DNA of 64,000 bases, taken from assembly GCA_902802515.1 (NCBI GenBank), contig CADCMM010000010.1:1-64000 (forward strand). Reading direction: 5' to 3'. The notes beneath the pieces were generated by a model. It was not told where the DNA came from, ran no database searches, and was given only the letters and a program-made list of their open reading frames with translations. This stretch comes from an uncultured Lachnospiraceae bacterium. Lineage in GTDB: Bacteria > Bacillota > Clostridia > Lachnospirales > Lachnospiraceae. This document shows positions 1 through 12,181 of this stretch, in pieces (within the stretch, counting starts at the first letter, position 1; the number at the start of each line of letters is the position of its first letter). The position numbers and the translations under genes were made by a program.

Positions 1-3000
1 ACTGCACGCTCCTGACAAAAGATCATTAATGCTTTGGATCGTTGTCTGGTTTGAGTTCTTTACCTGCTCATAAGCTTTCTGTGCATTGGCAACTGCCTTC
101 GCCTGCGTTTCCGTAACGACGCTTACCAGCTTTCCGCCCAGTTCCACCAGGGCACGTCCTCCGGGCGATTGATTTAGTGCTGTAACGATTGCCTGAAAAC
201 CTGCGTTTGCTTTTATCGTCTGTATGTATTGATTTGTCGTCTTCTGTACCGCGGTCGTAAGAACAACCGTCCCTTTCGCAACGGCCTGCTTTATCCCAGA
301 GGTAACCGCCGCCGCAAAGCCCAGACCAACCCCCAGCGCATAGAGCATCGATTTTACAACCTGTCCGGACGGATCTGCATAACACACCGGATTGTTCTTT
401 ACATAGGCATAACGGTTCAAAGACTGCGGCTCCTCCTCACTGCCTCTGACAACATCCGGCATTCCAAAACGCATCATCCCAGGCTCATAATATCTTGCGC
501 GCAGATAATAGCTTCCGGTCATCGCGTCATAGTTCTCGCCATTGTAGAGGTAGCCGGACGCGCTCTCCTTCCTTTCCTCTGAAAGCAGTTGTCCATATGG
601 TGTATAGCGATAGCTCTCTTCCAATGTCTCATTTTCACTGTTTATGACTTGTACAACACTGCCGCGAACGTCGTATACATAAGAGAATCGTTCTGTATCT
701 GTCCCATTTGTTATCAAGGCAGCCGTGCGCTCCGTTCCATAGAGGTAGTCCGTCACTTTTCCGTCCACCGTTTCCGTTATTACCTGCGCATTTTCTGCAA
801 GCAAGTCGTAGACGTATTCCGTGGTATGCCCTTCTGCAGGAAGCGTTTCACTTTCCCCACCTGCAGCCAGTAATTCTTCCAGTGCCAGGCGGTTTTGAGC
901 CCCGTTGCTCTCTTTCCGGATCAGATTTCCCACAGCACTGTAGTAGTAGGAAACGCTTGCGCCATCATAACCGCTGTATGTCTCCAATCTTCCAGCGGCA
1001 TTATAGCCATATCGGTCTTTTAATGGCGCAAAAGCTCCCTGAGTAAGCGTTTTTTCCGTCAATCTTCCATTTTTATCATAATGATAGCTGATTTCTCCGT
1101 CTGCGCCGGTCATAGAGATGATACGGTTAGCCGCATCGTAATCCATAGACAGTTTTTCTCCATCTATGCTCTTTTCGATCATATTTCCAACCGCGTCATA
1201 AGTGTAGGTCTCCTCTTTACCATCATCCGTCTTCCAGGAGACAAGGCGGTTCAACGCATCATACACATAGCCTGAAGTTACTGTTTTTCCGTTTTCTTCC
1301 CGCTTTTCAGAGATTAACCGTCCGTTGAAATCATACTCATAGTCCAGCTTCAGATCTGTGCTTCCCTCAACAAGAATAGACGACACGTTGCCATTCCCAT
1401 CATAAGTATAATAGGTGGTGTTTTCCCCATCTGTTGTCATGATGCGATGCCCCTGCTCATCGTACTCATAGTTTACCACGGTTCCATCCGGTTCTGTCAT
1501 TCCGGTGAGCCGTCCATAACCATCATACTGATACAACACAGTTTTGCCATCCGGATAGGTCATAGACTCTTTCTGTCCGTTTGTATGATAAGTGTAACTT
1601 ACCTTCTCTCCATCCGAGGATACCACTTCCAGAAGCCTTCCATTCTCATCATATCCAAAACTGGTCTTTCCGTCAATTCCATCGGTAGACAGGAGCCTGC
1701 CAAATGCATCCCATACATTTTCTGTCCGGCTGCCATCTGGATATTGGATGCAAATCACATTTCCGGCAGCATCATATGTATACTCGGTTTCCTGGCCCTC
1801 TCCATCTGTTCTCTTTGCCAGCCATCCTTCCGGAGTATACTCATAGTGTTCGGTATTTCCTTCCGGATCTTTTTCACAAAGAAGTTGGCCGGACATACTG
1901 TAGGTATACTCCGTGATATGTCCAAGTGCATCCGTTACTTTAGAAACGTTGTCATATTCATCATATTCGTAGGAAGTAACATTTCCCAGCGCATCCGTTA
2001 CAGTCACCAGACGATCCGCCTCATCATACTGATAGTGAGTTTCATTGCCCAGCGCATCCGTCAAGATTTCCGGCCGGCCATTTTTGTCACGAAAAACCTG
2101 AATCCGGGCTTGTCCGGGTAATGTGACTGCGCACATCTCTCCTGCACTGTCATATTCATATTCTGTAGTTTTTCCTTCTCCATCTGTCTCAGACACCAAC
2201 TGACTGCAAGCATCATAACTGTAATAGATGGACACTCCTCCCGTCGTCTCTCTGACCTTTCTTCCAAGCAGATCGTACTCTGTAAAAGTAACGACCCCAT
2301 TATTATTCCATGCTGTTATATTTCCTGTTGCATCATATTCCCAGGTCTGATAGCTTCCATCTCGATCCTCTTGCCTGATCAATCGGTTTAAGGCATCATA
2401 CTCCAGCGTATCACGGCTTCCGTCCGGGTACACATACTCAACCACGTTATCGTTGTCATCATAAACAAACTCCAATATCCCACCATTGCCATCTTCAACG
2501 GTTCTGACATTCCCCAGAGAGTCATAGCTATAACGTATACCGGATGATCCCTCTGCTAATTTTTCCACGCGTCCAAGGCTATCATAGGTATATCTTTTTG
2601 TATCGCCAACCTCATCCGTCTCCTCCAAAAGCTGCCCCGCCGCATCATACTGGTAAGTAGTCACAGTCCCCTGGGAATCCTCCGTACGGATGATATTGCC
2701 CAGCGGATCATAAGACATCTCTACTCTTTTTCCTAATACATCAGTCATAGCCGTCTGCTGTCCCGCCTGATCATACTCGTAGGATACGCTGCCGCCCTCC
2801 GGGAAGAACTGCTCTGTCATATTACCGGCCTCATTATAGTGATAAAGAGTTGTTCCGCCTCCCTTGTCCGTCTTTTCTATAATATGCCCGCGTGCATCAT
2901 AAACATAAGCTTCACTATTGCCCAGTGCATCCGTGATCTTTTTCACGTTGCCGAGACCATCATACTCCCAAAGTGTCTTATTTCCATAAGCATCTGTCTC

Positions 3001-6000
3001 TTCCGTAAGATTTCCGACCCCATCATAGCTATAGGATGTGACAGCGCCAAGTGCATCGACTTTCTTTACAAGCTGCCCTGCCTGATCATATTCGTAGCTT
3101 ATCTCATTTCCCAGAGCATCGATTTCTTTTGTCTCGTTTCCGTTTCCATCATATTCATGCCTGGTCTCGTTACCCATCGGATCCACCGTGCGGATCAGAT
3201 TTCCTACTGCGTCATATTCATAGGCAATCATCCTGCCGTTGGCATCGGTCTGCTCAATGAGACGATTTCTGCTGTCATACACGTTGCTCAGCACCAGGCC
3301 TTCCTGATTATACTGCGTAAGGATATTTCCATTTCCATCGTAAGTAAAGGTACTTTCGATTCCCTTTGCATCGACAGAGGAAGTCAGAAGCCCGGTAGCA
3401 TCATCATATTCATAGGTCTCATAAGCTCCGGTAGGCAGCATCATCCGGATCATCTTCCCATTTTCATCATATTCGTATTTCGTAACACGCCCCAGGGGAT
3501 CGGTCTGTGCTATCCTGTTTCCGCTGCCATCATACTGATAGGAGGTCACGTTTCCAAGAGCATCTTCCTGCTCCTTTAACTGACCGGCCGACGTATATTG
3601 CATCTTTACTGTGCTTTTATCCGGATAGATTATTTCTATGCAGTTTCCAAAGCAATCGTACTGATAGTTTGTTACATTCCCCTCTCCATCTGTTTCCGAA
3701 GTGATATTCCCAAGCGCATCATAGGTATAGCTTATCTCGATTCCATCTGCCCACCTACGCAAAATCAAATTTCCGGCCGCATCATATTCATATTCTGTAC
3801 GCCCGCCATTCCAATCGACCATTGCACTCATTCTGCCCTGAGAATCATACTCAAACTGCTCCATATTTCCCAAAGCATCCCTGATCAGAGACAGATTCTC
3901 CCCGTCATATTCGTATTCTACCGAGTAGCCCATCTCATCCGTCACACGGATGTTCTGTCCAAGGTCATTATACTCCCGCAGCTCCGTAGTTTCATCCGGA
4001 TAGATTGTCTTTATCAGCTGTCCGTCTTCATCATATTCATATCTGGTTAAGTTTCCGTTTCCATCACTTTCTGAAATCAAGTTTCCGGCTGCATCATAGC
4101 TAAAATCAAGGCTGGTACCATTTGGCAACACAGTACCGATATGATTTCCGACTGCATCATAAGTATAGCTGGTCAACCGTCCCACGCCATCTGTTTTTCC
4201 GGCCAGATTTCCATTTTCATCGTAGGAATACAGATACTCATGTCCCTCTGCATCCACCTCTTTTATCGTGCGCATCTGCTCGTCAAACCATATTTCTGAA
4301 CGGTTTCCTTCGCCATCCACAGTGATCGTGTGATCTTCCAGGTACTCCAATGTATATCGATTCTTTTCTGCATCTTCCTGATAAGTAACGCGGTTCATTT
4401 TATCATACTGGTTGAGTACCTGGCGGTTTCCGGCCGCATCATACCACTCTATCATACGTCCTTCTTCATCATAAACATAGCGAACTGTATTGCCAAGTTC
4501 ATCCGTCACTGCAGTCAGGTTATTTCCATCATAGGTATAAGAAATAAAGACATCCCCCGGCTCTATGATTCTGGTTACATGCCCTAACTCATCTGTATCC
4601 ATCTTAATTTTAGTTCCATCGGACAGGCAAATTTCCACCAGCACCTGGCGTTCATCCCTTACAAAAGTAGTCGTCTTTCCATTTTCCGTGATGCCTGCGA
4701 GGAGCCCATACTGATCGAAAGTATACTCCGGCATATCAATACCAATCATCGTGTAAGTTCCATTCTTTTGTTCGATCAAGTTCAGATGGTCATCTGTGTT
4801 TGGTTTATATCCATCGTTTGTTTTATGGAATAGTACTAATGCCCCATCTGCTTTCCTGTATCCGATGGTTCCGTCTTTGTATCTCTGCAAGAACTGACCA
4901 TATTCACTGGACCATTTTGCACCAAACATGCCGTCTGTCACAGTAGACTGGGCATTATAAGTGCGCAACAAATCAAAGCCCGGTCCTGCAAGTGTTTCTC
5001 TTGTGTAGTCCTGTGCTTCCAACACAAAATTTCCTGTATTAAAATTAATCGGTTCAAATCCCAGCGAACAGTAGTGGCTTTTTCCAAGTAATGCCTGATT
5101 CAGAGCCAAATCAGCCGCCGGTGGATTATCATTTAAGGTAAAGGTCCGGTTTCCTCCATAAAGAGAACTCAAACGTTCATCCTGCTGTAACTCCAGCAAG
5201 TCTCTCTTTTCCGCTGTCAGAGTATCATCGCTCATCTTTATGCTTTTTGCTGTAACCTGAGCGCTCTCCCGTACCGGATAGGTTCCGCTGTCATAAGTTC
5301 TGCAGGCACTGATACTGTAAGACGCCCCCTCCTGATAATCCGTATCGATGTAGCTGTGTTCTGATGTCTCTGCAAGTAATGCTCCGTTCCTATACACTTT
5401 ATAAGTCAGTTTAGAATGAGCAGCAGCATCCTCACCCTGTACGTCCTGCCAGGAAATTTCATAGCGTTTCTGGGCAAACAAGCCATAGTCCGCAGCCGAC
5501 GCCCGGGTAGGCGGCTGTACCAGAACCGCCTGTACTTCATAACCATTTGAAGTATAACCGGTAATCTGCCATCCTTTTAGTGCAACCCCTTCCGGAAGGT
5601 ATGCCCTTACATATACTTGCTCCGTACTTTGAGCAAGGATCAAAACGGAATTATTCTCAATAGAATTCCATGTGGCTCCGTCAATAGAGTAAGCAAAAAA
5701 CTCTTTTCCTGCTTCTGCTTCTCCCCCTTTTCTAAGGGCAGCCTGAAGTTTCAGGGCGTACATAGGCTCTGAGGCAGCCAACTTTTTACTTTCCACTTTG
5801 CCTGTTTTCTCGCCTGTATCTTCTCTCAGTAAAACTTCTGTTTTGGCTCCGGAAAGATGCAGCTTCCCATTTTCATCAAGTACTGCTCCTGCCAGTTTTC
5901 CGCTTTGTCCTTCTGCAATGTATCGTGCGTCCAGAGTATCCCCTGTCATACCATCCGTCTTGCCATCTAAAAACCAACGGACTTCATCGCCCTTCGCAAG

Positions 6001-9000
6001 GCTGTAACGAATCTGATTTTGGGCTTGGGTCACATACGAAGGTCCTTTCACAGTAAAACTGCCAGCTTCATAATCTAACTGAACTTTAAACTGCTTCGGA
6101 TTGAATTCCTGTACTCCCTGCACCTGCATTCGGTACAGCTGCGGTTGTCTTTCACCGTCTCCCTGGAAGCGGGCACGAAGCTGCACACTAGTTGCGGCTC
6201 TTTCAAGCAAACAATCCTCTCCAGGAACAATCTTCTCCCATGTCTGTCCTTGGTCCATGGAATATTCATAGGTAATTGCTGTTGTCCCAGGTGTAAAATC
6301 TGTCACATCCAGGCGAAGTGCAAGCATTGTCCGGTCTGATGTATAAATTGGGCTGATGTATGTATCGTTATCTATCGGCGCTCCGGACTCCCATAGTTCA
6401 TCGCACAGCGTCTGACCACCCATCCCTTGACTGTAGGAAAGATGATTTCCGCTTCTGCCGATAGCGGATATGGTGTGGATACTTCCCTGCTGATAGCAGA
6501 CGCCCTCTACCAGAAAATCTTCCCCAAAAATCTCTTCATATCGCTTTCCGTCAATGTATAAAATAGTGTTGCCCGAAACGCCTGTCACACTTCCTGCAGT
6601 CTGTGCCTCTGTCAGAATTGCAGGCAAATGAACCAACAATTCCGCTTCAAAGAGCAACGCATCTCCACCAATTCGGATCACACGGATGCTGGTTTCCTCT
6701 TTATTTCCTGCTATATCTTCGGCTTGAAGAACGATCGTCACATTCTCTCCATCTGGATAAGCTGAAAGATCAAGACTTCCCTGTACCTCATAATCGGCGG
6801 AAGCATTTCCCGGCTGAGAAAAAATGGTTTTCTCATCTCCATTACTATCAATCGCTATCATTACCCATTCTTTTAAATGTTCTTCCGTTACCCGACCACT
6901 GATTTCGAATACGCCATCCAGAATTGCAGCATCTGCGGGGGAGAGAATTTCCACTTTCGGCGCTACAGTATCACGACACAGAGTCGTCTCTGCTTCCTCA
7001 GATACATTTCCAGCAGCATCCGTTGCACGGAAAGATATAATGTGTTCTCCTTCTGAAAGATCAGAAATATCTAAAACAACACTACCTGCGTCATTCTCTG
7101 AAATATCCTTCCACTGTCCATCTATGGCATATTCTAACTTTGCAATGCCACTGGTTGCATCAGAAACATCTTCCAAAAATAAGTGCGCAGTATCCTCCTT
7201 GTTCCACCCCATTGGATCCAAATAAATGCTGCCTGCTTCTGGCGCCGTACGGTCAACAAAAAATGCCTCCTTCTTCTCTTCACCCACATTGCCTAAGCTA
7301 TCCGTTCCTCGTATGGAAATCATGTGTTCTCCATCTGCGGTGTTGCTTATATCTATATTATACCCTGCGAATGAACCTGTTGTCTTTCCTGTATCCTTCC
7401 ATCCCCCCTCATCGATTCGATATTCTATTTTCTTAATGGAATTCATATCCTTCATACCACTAATGCTTAAGGTTACGTCATTCTCTTTGCTCCAATCCTC
7501 CGGCTGTACTTGTACCACATGACCTGCTGGACCGGTTCGATCAATATAGAATTTCGCGCCTCTGGCAACACCTACATTCCCATTCGCATCTCTTCCACGG
7601 ATATAGACCGTATGTTCCCCATCCTTTAGTTTCGAAGCATCAAAAGTATAGCTTCCGGAAGCGGTATTCTTATCTGTATTTGTCCAGTTCGTTGTTCCAT
7701 CAATAGAATACTGGATTTCACCGTTTCCAAGATTCGATACAAGACTGGTCGATGCCGTAGTAAAGTCTGTCACTCCATTCCAGGATACAGAAAATGTCTT
7801 GCTGTTGCTGTATGTAGATGGCGAAACAGCGACCGATGTCGGTTGATTCGGAGCAATTGCATCCGGCAATACCGTGCTGACTGCGTCAAACAGCTTCGGA
7901 TTGATGGCCTGTCCGTATTCATTAGCCGGAACGACGCGGAAAAAATATAGCAGACTGTCTTTATACTTTCCGTCCTTTACATTTTCATAGGTAAAAGCCG
8001 GAATACAGGGTAATTCCGCCCCCTTTCCATCCGCATGCAGCTTATATCTTCCCGACTCAATTTCCTCCTGAGTAGGCCAGATATTCAATCCCTTTGTACT
8101 CCACGAATTCACATTGCCAACAAAAAAATACTCATAGTCCTTGCCATTAAAAACAGCCACATAATATGCTTCCGCATTAGAAAGTTTGTTCCATTTCAAT
8201 TGTACATATCCTGTACCGCTGTTCATCCCACTGCTATGCGCAGTTATCCGCGGATTAAGATTTGCGCTTTCTTTAATCCTTTTATATGTAATCTTGAATT
8301 TTAGCATATGGGAATCTCCGGAATCAGAGGACGCCATTTTGACGTAGTCATTCTTCTTGCCGTTTCCCTTAATAGCAAAACCTCTATTAGCTTTTTGATC
8401 CAGTGTATTAAACCAAGTAGAAACAATCGGTTTAATATCCAGTGTATGGTTTCCTTCATTCAGTGAATCGGTCAGATAAACTGTACTGGAAATTTGGGGC
8501 TGATTACTTCCCTGAATCGTATTAGACTGCCAGTACTCTCCTACTCTATGAAACGTATAAGGCCCATTTCCTTTTTTCTCTTCTACATAAATACTTACAG
8601 TAGCATCTGTAATTATTATCTCATCGGCAATTTCTTTCACATTGTCTGGAATTACCGGACGGCAGTATGTAATATAATTAATTCCATCCTTGTTTCCAGC
8701 ATACATATATCCCAGATCATGCGGATAATGATTATTTTGATCTGATCCATCACCGGCATGATTGTCCTCCACATCCTGACTTGAACCTGTAGTAATCGTA
8801 GGATCCAATACTACGGGATATACCCTGGATGGATCTGCCAGCCACGCATCTGATGGAATGTACGACAATTCGTACTCTCCATCTCCTGTCTTCTGTATCA
8901 TCACTTGAATATCAAGACATTCAGCACCAACTGCATCATACAAATAAGGCGCACTAATCCTTGCCATCTCTATTTCATAATCATTTTTCAGAGAAATTTT

Positions 9001-9884
9001 CTGTCCCTCCTGTACCGGATGCAGACCACTCAAACGAAACTGATAGTCTACCCTATGACCTCCACGATATCCATATATCACCAGTTCCTCTTTCACGCCA
9101 TTTTCCAACTTTCGATAACGGATAGTAGAATCCGGAATCTGAGCAGAGCTTTTTTGCATCTCTTCTTTGCGGAAATCTTCTGTTTGACCCTCACCTTTTC
9201 TTTCCGAATCAGTTTTAAAAGCATCAGACATTTCGCTATCCGTCTCAGATTCAAGTGAAGTTTTTTCTACAATTTCACTTTCCGCTTCAGTCTGAGTTTC
9301 CTCCTCAGTGATATCTTGATATTCATACTCAACTACTTCGAAAGCATGGTTACCCTCATTATCTTCGGAAATATTTTCAATATCTATTTCGCTTTCTTTT
9401 TCTGTTTGAAACAAATTTTCTTCTGTTTCTTCCTCTTCTGTTTCTTCCTCTTCACTAGAAAAAGTCTTTATTCCCTCCTGCACTTCCACATTCCCAGCAG
9501 TTGCTTTTTCCATATTTTGTTCATCCTCAATAATTTCAGGCGAAAATGAGATTACATAGTCTCCATACTCCATAGTGACATTAGTGTTCTCACCACTTCC
9601 CTCAATGTGCGTATCCAGATTAAATTCTTCTGTCTCTGGTATACCTTCCAATTCTTTTTCATCAAAAATAAGACTCTGAACATCGTATTCTCCGGACTCT
9701 GTCAAAGTTTCCAAATCACGTTAAAAATCAGTGTCTCCGTACCATCCCAATTTGACCGAATCTCGTAACCATCTCCTCGAATAACTGAACTTTGCTCACT
9801 TTCAGCCGCTACGCATAACGTTGGATGGCACCCTAACAAAAAGGCCATCACAATACAAAACCCGCCCTTTACATTACTCCTCAT
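1..9884 (-). CDS. Giant RHS/YD-repeat secreted protein (3' end off window; 5' frameshift)
   Basis: About 3,290 codons lie in the window and the gene continues past the left edge. Start ATG at 9884 follows an AGGAGA ribosome site. Order: signal peptide (1-27); acidic Glu-rich linker (~110-240); DNRLRE-like domain (~380-540); fibronectin-III-like stretch (~545-675); Ig-like repeats with AGNVSEE-type motifs (~675-1000); a GNFVLEAQDY segment typical of the domain preceding YD repeats (~1610); several dozen YD repeats such as YEYDAVGN (~1710-3100); RHS core (YYLRARYYEPG, NRYAYVKNNP, YADPSG; ~3110-3170); then an alanine-rich helical stretch. RHS proteins usually form a shell around a C-terminal toxin, so a variable toxin and immunity gene may lie just off the window. 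Oddity: the start frame hits TGA at 9702-9704, while the main frame opens only after a TAA at about 9720-9722, so a shift within roughly 9702-9719 is needed. The main frame was checked as consistent near 9708, 6915, 3213 and 120, not codon by codon. Confidence 0.88.
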
Positions 9885-9920
9885 TTTTTCTCCTACATGT
9901 TATAACATAATTTAAATTAT

Positions 9921-11576
9921 CCTAGATTATTCACGGCAGTGCCGTGAAAATGGCTGAAAGCCACATAGTTACTGTATTTCAACTGAATATTGCGTTTCAC
10001 TTTTTAAATGAATAAAAAAGAGCATCCAAATGTGGTAAAATTAAGGTGTTCGAAGCCATTAATAATACTAACAAAGGAGCCCTTTATGAGTATTGTAAAC
10101 ACCTTTTCTCTTGAAAGCAATAGACAGTTTAAAATTAATTTCGATGGAGGCGATTTATCCTCCGATGCAGGCTTACTTCTCATTAAAGAATTCGTAAGCA
10201 AACTTGGAATTGATAAACTTTTCAGTCATTCATTTAAGACCAACGATTCTGCATTATTCCGATATCACACTGACAAGGAAAATCTCCTTCAGATGATATA
10301 TATGATCATTGCAGGTTACTTCGAAGACAATGCTTCCGATGAACTTACAAATGATCCTGTGTTTAAAGCGATGCTAAACAAAGATGCTTTAGCCTCACAG
10401 CCGACCATTTCAAGATTCCATAATCGAATGGATGAGGATTCCCTGAATCAGTTTCTTTCGATAAGTCGAATTCTTAGAAAGAAAATTTACAGCATTCAGA
10501 TACCTGAGGCCATTATCCTGGATCTGGATTCTACACTTCTTGATGCCTATGGCAAGCAGGAAGGCAGAGCCTTTAACTTCCACTATCAGAGCAATGGATA
10601 TCATCCGCTTGTCTGCTATGATGGCATCACTGGTGACCTGATTAAGATCCAGCTTCGTGATGGAACCCAGTATTCCTGCACAGGTGTAGTGGATTTTCTT
10701 CAACCTATTCTTGATGAATACTTGGAAGATTATCCTGGCATTCAGCTTTTCCTTCGTGGAGATAGCGGCTTTGCAACGCCTGCATTATATAAACAATGCG
10801 AAGAAAATGGCACCCGCTATGCAATTCGCCTGAAAGAAAATGCTGTACTACGTGAGAAAGCATCCTGTCTCGTAGATGACCTTGATGAAATCACCAAATA
10901 TAACAAAGTAGACTATGCGGTAGTTTATGGTGAATTCATGTATCAGGCAGGTCCATGGCCTTACGAAAGACGTGTTGTCTGTAAAGTTGAAAAGCCCGAA
11001 AATCAGATGACCTACATGTACACATTCGTTGTTACAAACATGGATTCATCCCCTGAATACATCATCAAGTTTTATTGTAAAAGAGGTCTGATGGAAAACT
11101 TTATCAAGGAGAGCAAAACTGGTTTTGACTTTGCTTCTGTGAGTAGCCACACAAGGATTGTAAATGCCAACAGACTTCAGATACATGCACTTGCTTATAA
11201 CATATTTAATTGGTTTAGACGATTGGCGTTATCTGCAAATATGCGTAAACAACGCATTGATACCGTCCGTTTAAAACTGCTGAAGATTGCTGCAAAAGTA
11301 ATTCATTCAGCAAGATATATAACATTCAAACTGTGTAGTAGCTGCCCTTATAAGAATGAGTTCTATGAAACTCTTTCCAATATCAGTAAGCTACAGGTGC
11401 AGTTGGAATAACAACTATTAACGAACCTTGACAGCTGGATAACTATTCAATGTCCACTATAGGGATTTTATACCCTTTTTTTCATGTGGATGAGGATAGT
11501 TCGCTGCATGGATCAATTTTTGGGGATTCATGGTACAGTCTCTTCCGTTCAGATACTGTTCCATGAATAATTCAGG
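9921..11576 (+). mobile_element. IS1380-family insertion sequence, complete
   Basis: Imperfect 16-bp terminal inverted repeats flank the transposase gene: CCTAGATTATTCACGG at 9921-9936 and its counterpart at 11561-11576 (13 of 16 identical). The 5-bp sequence ATTAT is directly repeated on both sides (9916-9920 and 11577-11581), as expected of a target duplication. The 1,656-bp length suits the IS1380 family. The element starts 36 bp upstream of the RHS gene and points away from it, so it has displaced that gene's upstream region. Intact ends and an intact transposase suggest a recent insertion. Confidence 0.9.
10086..11411 (+). CDS. IS1380-family transposase
   Basis: 441-residue DDE transposase that would cut and paste the surrounding element. 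The start at 10086 is chosen over an in-frame ATG at 10008 because AAAGGAG lies just upstream. The likely catalytic triad is visible: Asp in LDLDSTL (~146-148), Asp in RGDSGF (~226) and Glu in FIKESKTGFD (~342). The region around LLDAYGKQEGRAFNFHYQ is characteristic of IS1380 transposases. The frame is uninterrupted, so the enzyme may be active. It is the only convincing plus-strand gene in the window. Confidence 0.93.
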   Translation: MSIVNTFSLESNRQFKINFDGGDLSSDAGLLLIKEFVSKLGIDKLFSHSFKTNDSALFRYHTDKENLLQMIYMIIAGYFEDNASDELTNDPVFKAMLNKDALASQPTISRFHNRMDEDSLNQFLSISRILRKKIYSIQIPEAIILDLDSTLLDAYGKQEGRAFNFHYQSNGYHPLVCYDGITGDLIKIQLRDGTQYSCTGVVDFLQPILDEYLEDYPGIQLFLRGDSGFATPALYKQCEENGTRYAIRLKENAVLREKASCLVDDLDEITKYNKVDYAVVYGEFMYQAGPWPYERRVVCKVEKPENQMTYMYTFVVTNMDSSPEYIIKFYCKRGLMENFIKESKTGFDFASVSSHTRIVNANRLQIHALAYNIFNWFRRLALSANMRKQRIDTVRLKLLKIAAKVIHSARYITFKLCSSCPYKNEFYETLSNISKLQVQLE

Positions 11577-11680
11577 ATTATTTATTTTATATTAATGATT
11601 ATATCTATTTCTAACTTTATTTCAATACTGTATTATATTAAAATTATTTTGTTATCGGTTTATGCAGCTATTTATATTAC

Positions 11681-11712
11681 AAAAAAAGACACCCGACCGC
11701 AGCCGGATGCCG
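11681..11712 (-). terminator. Intrinsic terminator of the spoVA operon
   Basis: On the minus strand GGCATCCG pairs with CGGGTGTC around an 8-nt loop and is followed by seven T. It lies about 95 bp downstream of the spoVAE stop. The rest of 11582-11807 is AT-rich with no gene seen. Confidence 0.75.
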
Positions 11713-11807
11713 TAATCTGCCCGTATTCTGTTATGCTTGTATCTCTGTGCCGTCCTTGAAAGTCATCTATAACATGACAACTATATATCATGTCTATTAT
11801 TTCATTT

Positions 11808-12161
11808 TTATTGCATCTTCGGATCAAATATCAGGCTGGCCAGATAGGACAGGATCAGCGCGGCACTGATGCCCACTGCGCTGGCCTTAAAGCCGCCCAT
11901 GAATATACCCAAAAATCCTTCTGTCTCCACCGCCTCTTTTACTCCCTTCCAGAGTACATTTCCAAAGCCTAGAAGAGGCACGGAGGCCCCTGCTCCGGCA
12001 AATTCCTGAAACGGTCCATAAACTCCTATCGCGCCAAGCACCGCTCCTGTGCAGACCAGGAGAACCATGGTCCGGCCCGGCATCATCTTTGTCTTCTCCA
12101 AAATGATCTGCACCAGTGCGCAGATTAATCCACCTACCCAAAAAGCGTTAATATAACTCAT
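11808..12161 (-). CDS. spoVAE: Stage V sporulation protein AE
   Basis: 117-residue membrane protein of the SpoVA channel family, which moves dipicolinic acid into the forespore and releases it at germination. It is almost entirely hydrophobic, with about four membrane segments. The conserved GAGASVPLLGFGN stretch (~60-72) is shared in pattern with SpoVAC (GGAGTLVPITGFAN), as expected for these paralogous subunits. The start at 12161 follows AAAGGAG. It is the last gene of the operon, 20 bp after spoVAD and before a strong terminator. Confidence 0.93.
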   Translation of the reverse strand: MSYINAFWVGGLICALVQIILEKTKMMPGRTMVLLVCTGAVLGAIGVYGPFQEFAGAGASVPLLGFGNVLWKGVKEAVETEGFLGIFMGGFKASAVGISAALILSYLASLIFDPKMQ

Positions 12162-12181
12162 TTCATTCTCCTTTCTGATGA

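Noticed and set aside
229-9549. Many plus-strand open frames over the left 9.5 kb
   Set aside because: They mirror the YD-repeat gene on the other strand; their protein sequences show no domains or ribosome sites.
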